From: Zetaproteobacteria bacterium
GTDB lineage: Bacteria > Pseudomonadota > Zetaproteobacteria > Mariprofundales > Mariprofundaceae
Direction: 5' to 3'
NCBI GenBank assembly: GCA_021545625.1
Contig: JAJRVH010000102.1
Location: forward strand, 1 to 13,938
DNA length: 13,938 nt
In this document: positions 13,780 to 13,938 of the stretch, one piece after another
How positions within the stretch are numbered: the first letter of the stretch is position 1
Layout of the letters: each line of letters begins with the position of its first letter
Notes under the pieces: generated by a model
Told to the model about the DNA's origin: nothing
The model's database searches: none
Seen by the model: the letters and a program-made list of their open reading frames with translations, nothing else
Program-made: the position numbers and the translations under genes

Positions 13780-13938
13780 TTGCCGATGTGTTGATTGTCG
13801 GTCTGCTGGCATGGCTGTGCCGGCAGGGTTATCAGCAGCGCAGGCCGTGGCTGTTGCTGACCGGCCGTTTTCTGGAGCGGGTGTATGCGGACAGGAGTTT
13901 CTGGCTGCAGCTGGTAACGCTCGGGCCATTGCTGGTGG
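13776..13938 (+). CDS. Hypothetical membrane protein, 3' truncated by window
   Basis: The frame opens with ATG 13776, coupled by ATGA to the preceding small gene, and stays open to the window edge (54 codons). It starts with a hydrophobic helix (MIADVLIVGLLAWLC), followed by a basic stretch (RQGYQQRRPW) and then LTGRFLERVYADRSFW before a second hydrophobic run. I do not recognise it. The tight coupling suggests it works with the 85-residue protein. Confidence 0.6.
   Translation, partial: MIADVLIVGLLAWLCRQGYQQRRPWLLLTGRFLERVYADRSFWLQLVTLGPLLV

Overview
The window is a dense, almost entirely plus-strand gene block of about 60% GC by eye. I see no RNA genes, insertion sequences or CRISPR arrays. 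The gene families point to a member of the Pseudomonadota that meets sulfide. CydA shares every E. coli residue number I checked, and the sulfide:quinone oxidoreductase (SQR) looks most like the Acidithiobacillus ferrooxidans enzyme. Genus cannot be assigned by reading alone. Both window edges cut genes.

Region 1 (1-4217) holds a periplasmic adaptor, truncated at the left edge, and a full RND efflux permease. Their coding ends overlap. Region 2 (4242-7169) is a sulfane-sulfur module: a YgaP-type DUF2892 membrane protein, a membrane-anchored rhodanese, a TauE/SafE-type exporter, an exported rhodanese, a soluble rhodanese, a DUF302 protein and a second DUF2892 protein. Several starts overlap the preceding stop as ATGA. 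Region 3 (7170-8671) is the SQR gene, with a hairpin/terminator on each side.

Region 4 (8672-11715) starts with a well-formed sigma70-like promoter that has an AT-rich palindrome between its -35 and -10 boxes. It continues with cydP, cydA, cydB and cydX, a complete cytochrome bd quinol oxidase with two small subunits. Region 5 (11732-13499) is a thiol-redox cassette: an OsmC-like peroxidase, thioredoxin 2, a shortened TauE-like protein and an AhpD-like CxxC protein. Region 6 (13522-13938) has a small membrane protein and the start of another.

Read together (inference), the genes describe sulfide defence or use. SQR would oxidise sulfide and reduce quinone. Cytochrome bd, known in E. coli to resist sulfide inhibition, would reoxidise the quinol. 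The rhodaneses, DUF302 and DUF2892 proteins would handle sulfane sulfur, and TauE-like proteins would export a sulfur oxyanion such as sulfite. OsmC, Trx2 and the AhpD-like protein would repair thiols and remove peroxides. The RND pump may export a toxic compound tied to this chemistry, but its substrate cannot be read from the sequence.
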